From Henckelia pumila (taxonomy: Eukaryota > Streptophyta > Magnoliopsida > Lamiales > Gesneriaceae), in contig NC_133120.1 of assembly GCF_033568475.1 (NCBI RefSeq), positions 84,648,151 through 84,712,150 on the forward strand: DNA of 64,000 bases, read 5' to 3'. A program made the position numbers and the translations under genes. The notes below the pieces were generated by a model. That model was given only the letters and a program-made list of their open reading frames with translations. It made no database searches and was not told where the DNA came from. This document shows, piece by piece, positions 60,136 through 64,000 of the stretch; within the stretch, counting starts at the first letter, position 1; each line of letters opens with the position of its first letter.

Positions 60136-63100
60136 TGAAACATCTACTACTAATAATTGCGGAAATTTTTTTTTTATTTAAAATACTAATTAAAATAGAT
60201 GTACATACATGTCCATACATATATGCACAAAAATAAACAGATTTAAAAATAGCTCAAATAAAATGCAACATTTAATAAATTAAATGTCTGAGTCATTGTA
60301 ACACCCGGAAATTTTTAATACGTAAATTTGCATGCATAATTAAAAAAAATAATTATTTAAAATTTATATTTGGGTTAAATGACATTTATGTGTTATTATG
60401 TGGATTATATGCATGATTTAAATTTATGAGATCATTTAACCCGCAGTTATTGTATTTTTAGATTTTTGAGAATATTTTTGAGTCGATCGCGTAGACGGGA
60501 CCGTGGACGGACGATATGCCAAAATATTTAGCCAAAAATATTTTATGAGTTTTAGGAGCCTTAAAATAATATTTTAAGATATTTTGTCAAGAAAATTTTA
60601 GTATTTAGTTATATATTTATTTAATAATTGATTTTTAGCCAAAATAAGTCATTTTATTGACTTTTATTAATATTTAAAAATTCCCAAAATTATTATTTCG
60701 GGATTTTGGTTTAATATCAGATTTATTATTAATTTTAATAGTTTAAAAATTTTATATTTTATGTCATATTATCTACCTAACTATATTATATTAATTAATA
60801 TCCTATTTTAATTCTATTTAATTTATTTAAAACCTAAACCTACCCTACCACTATCTCCTTCAGCCGACAACTCCCTTTTCTTCCACCCTCCTTCACGCCT
60901 CCATCATCCTTCTTGGCAGAAAACCCCATAGCCGATCATTCAAGCTTCATTCCTTGAAGAATTTTGGTCCGTTCGTCGTCCCGGAAACCCGTAGACGCTA
61001 TATTCTTCGTCAATAATTTAAAGGCATGTGTAATTCTTTCCTTGAACACCATATAAGCTACTATTCTTTTCATGTCAGATTTTTATTGGATATTTATGAT
61101 TAAGCTTTAGCATGTTCATGTTTTTGCACTTGGAGTTTGATTTTCTCACGTTTTGCATGTTGTACATAATAGGCTCACGTTTTTTTTTGGTCATGGAAGG
61201 GTCCAGGCTGTTGCTCAACCTATGGGGTCGTGTCTTAGGGTCCCTTGAGTCGAGTGGTTTGAGTGGGGTGAGCCATGGGTGGCCCAAACTGAAGCAAGAA
61301 CAGCTGGTGTACAGACAGCGCGCAGGTTTAGGGTCCCGGGGAAGGGAGGATCGTTCTCCTTCCTCAGGCCATGGATTTTTGCGTGGTTTGTTGAGTTAGA
61401 ACCGTATGGATGTTGGCTAGGTCTAGGAACTGGTTTCATGGTCATTGGTGGTCTGAGTAGGCAACACGAGGGAAAACGCTGCAACTGCTCGCGTCTGCGC
61501 GTGAGCTGCACATGGTCGAGATGGCAGAGCTTCGTTCTCCCTCTATGGACGATGGTTTGGTCTGGTTCTTGGCTTGATGGAAGCGTCTGGATGTGGGCTA
61601 AGTTTAGGTGGTGGTGATCCGGCCGGTGGTGGCCGGAGAATGGCGGTCGTCGGTTCTGAATGGGAGCTGCTCGCGGCCAAGAAGGGAAGAGGGAGGGGGA
61701 AACGGGTTTTGGGGTTTTGGCTGGGTTTGGGCCGGGTCTTTGGGTCCGGGTCAGGTGGTCCGGGTCCAGGTTAGGTGGGCCGGGCTCGGATATTTTAATT
61801 TTTAATTAATTAAGAGTTTAATTGGTTTTTGAGCTTTAAAAATTAGTTAGAAAATTATTTGGGCCTCCAAATAATTTTATTTGGACCTTAAATAATTTAT
61901 TTAAGATAGCCTAATAATTTTTATGGGCTTGGGAGCCCATGAGAATTATTGGGCCAGTCAGTGATTTTATTGGGCCAGTCTAAGAATTTTTATAAATAAA
62001 TTAGTTAATGGGCCTAAATATTTTTATTTAAGCCCAATAATATTTAAGTATTTTATTTTAGTAAAAAAAATATAATTTTAAAATTTATTTATTTAATTAT
62101 GGGCTAAAAATTAGTTAATGGGCTTTAAGTTAGTTAAGGGGATTAGTAGAGAGGCCAGCAGTCTGGACCAACCCATGAAAAATAAATAAGTTCGGAATAT
62201 ATATTTAATTATTTTTATGCATGAAGTCTATTTTAAGTATAAATATATTATATTATAAAAAATTAATTAAATATATATTACGAACATATTTTCAGTGCAT
62301 GCATTCATGAAATTTCTTATGTATATAATTATGTAAATGATGAGCAATAAAATATATTTTGGTGAAAATTGAAGTATATGTGACATAGGGGTGGTTTTCC
62401 ACCATATGATTCGGTAGTTTTACTACCATAGGGGTGGTTATCCACCATATGATTCGGTAGTTTACTACCATAGGAGGTGATTTATCACCGCCATCGTACG
62501 TTGGTTTATGAGACTGATCAGTCGACACATGAGCGTCACACTTATGGATAGGACCATCTTCAGGTTTCAAAAGCATTGCTCAATTATGTTATATATGATA
62601 AAGAAATAATATGTTTATGATTATGGTTATGATTCAGTTTATGATTCAGCAGTTTTATTATGTGATGAAAATATTTTCATGCATGCTCATGTACATGTAT
62701 ATGTATTAGTAATTATGTGATGCATTATTTTTAACCTTGTTATAAAGGATTAGACATGTTGAGCCCCTAGGCTCACTACGCTTATATGGTGCAGGTGAGA
62801 CAGATGACTTTTATGTAGCTCCTATCGGTGGTGAGGACGTATGAATTCACGGAGCAGTGGACCTCGTGACCGTCGCAGATTTTAGTTGATGTTAAAGAAA
62901 CATTTATTTTATTATGCTGAGTTTTTAAACAAGTTCATCTTTTTATTATTTTAATTATGGGAATTTTGAATTATCAAACTTAGTATTTTTAATTCTTGCA
63001 TAAGGATATTTTCAGCAATTAATTAAGTTATTTTTATGTAGTAAAATTATTTCTTTTATGTTTATACATATATGTATGGGCGTATATGTATAGTATTATT

Positions 63101-63172
63101 TATAGATTATTTCAAAAAAATAATAATAATAATAATTTCCGCATTTAAGTTTAAAGAGTTCTAGATGTTTCA
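60136..63172 (+). mobile_element. chromovirus LTR with an inverted copy of its own end
   Basis: 60297-63172 is a full LTR (TGTAACACCC ... AGATGTTTCA) of the family at 22271 and 29745. Immediately before it, 60136-60296 is an inverted fragment of an LTR 3' end (TGAAACATCTACTACTAATA onward), most like the end of 29745-32318. ACTGG precedes the inverted piece (60131-60135) and follows the LTR (63173-63177), so both parts appear to have entered as one unit. ORFs at 61112-61805 lie in the GC-rich LTR segment and are not genes. Confidence 0.8.
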
Positions 63173-63177
63173 ACTGG

Positions 63178-64000
63178 TACCGCTAAAAGCTATTTAATTT
63201 CCGAAGCACACACTCCAATATAGCCAAAGTCCTAGTACATGTACATATTATATATATATATACAAAATTATGTAAAAATCAAATAAAATATTTGAATACA
63301 ACTATTTAATAACAATATGATTTTCTTCTTAGTTTTTGAAAATTACTTTTCCATGCATCTATATCATGATTGATGTAGCCAAAAATCACTTGTATATGAC
63401 ACGTTGCTTTCGCAAAGTCCGGAGTATCAACGGATCCTTGTATGTTTCCAGTAGAGATCCTCAGTGGGTTATTCATACGTCACAAAACAAAGTCAGAGGA
63501 GCCGAGAGGGTTCCCGGCGAAGGTACTCCGACGCTCAAGTCAGCGATTACTCAAGAAATAATAATCAAGAGTAGAGCGTTATAATGCTAAAGAAAGTGTG
63601 TACCTTAATAATGAGATGACTTGAGCTATTTATAGATATTCGGAGAGTTTCACGGGCTTGAGCCTCTTATGGGCTTTTGTAGAATTCAGGGTCTGCTTGA
63701 ATTAAATATATATAATATTTAAATAAGCTTGAGCCTCAAAAATATTTGGAGTGGACCTTCATGATTGGGCTCAGGCCCAGTTGAATTTTTAGGTGTAAGA
63801 ACCCAAGGAAAGAGGAAACGTTACTTCTCCCAAAGCTTCAACTATTTCTCCGAAAAAACCAAACACCGAACCGAACCGAAAACCAAAATTTGAAATTCGG
63901 ATATAAATGTTAAAACCAAAATTTATTTGGTTCGGTTTCGGATTATATATCTCAAAACCGAACCGACCGAAAAAACCGAAATTTTATTAAATTAATAATT
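63178..64000. other. unclassified repetitive spacer at the right edge
   Basis: Non-coding. From about 63840 there are repeated ACCGAACCGA/GGTTCGGTTT words in both orientations, typical of simple repetitive transposon ends. 63480-63660 contains a TATTTATAG promoter-like word and may be part of an LTR cut by the window end. Confidence 0.35.

Noticed and set aside
61112-61805. Overlapping ORFs of 65-112 codons (also 30738-31070 and 23629-23889)
   Set aside because: They recur in the GC-rich block of each chromovirus LTR, in different frames and on both strands, without conserved peptide sequence.
63173-63190. ACTGGTACCGCTAAAAGC read as a decayed primer-binding site after the LTR at 60297-63172
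   Set aside because: The match to TGGTATCAGAGC is poor, no interior follows, and ACTGG fits better as a target duplication repeated at 60131; not fully excluded.

Overview
This is nuclear DNA of a flowering plant. The coding genes have spliced exons with GT-AG introns, AT-rich introns and spacers, plant-specific families (fasciclin-like arabinogalactan protein, calcium-dependent protein kinase, DUF936, plant-type UBP12/13), and a dense nest of plant LTR retroelements. The gene repertoire fits a eudicot; I cannot name the species from the sequence.

Genes, left to right. 140-672 (+): 3' end of an RHF2A-like RING-H2 ubiquitin ligase gene. 2742-5201 (+): two-domain fasciclin-like arabinogalactan protein of the FLA15-18 type, whose conserved C-terminus lies in a separate second exon. 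6537-9661 (-): seven-exon group-I CDPK. 11403-14546 (-): four-exon DUF936 protein. 36959-39661 (-): six-exon mitochondrial HscB J-protein of Fe-S cluster assembly. 41111-52247 (-): 32-exon UBP12/13 (USP7-type) deubiquitinase. 56272-58015 (-): four-exon universal stress protein with an ATP-binding motif. All models were built by hand; every exon join keeps frame and restores family motifs. The genes are unrelated housekeeping and signalling genes, not a cluster or operon.

Repeats. 14878-35273 is one large LTR element without coding capacity (about 2.9-kb LTRs, tRNA-Met PBS, polypurine tract, minus orientation). It has been invaded at least three times: a 592-bp TRIM in its left LTR (15436-16027, TSD CCACA, with the empty site preserved in the right LTR), a 7.6-kb chimeric element (21812-29408, TSD CTCAT), and a solo chromovirus LTR (29745-32318, TSD TAATC). 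Another LTR of the same chromovirus family (60136-63172) carries an inverted copy of its own end and is flanked by ACTGG. MITE-like foldback elements lie in introns and spacers.

The most striking object is the chimera at 21812-29408. A Cassandra TRIM (LTRs with 5S-rRNA-derived sequence) has had a 'PBS + internal region + LTR' unit of a Ty3/gypsy chromovirus placed exactly at its LTR/PBS boundary. The whole is bounded by Cassandra LTRs and a 5-bp target duplication. A second unlisted signal is a covarying array of mini-hairpins in all three copies of the chromovirus LTR.
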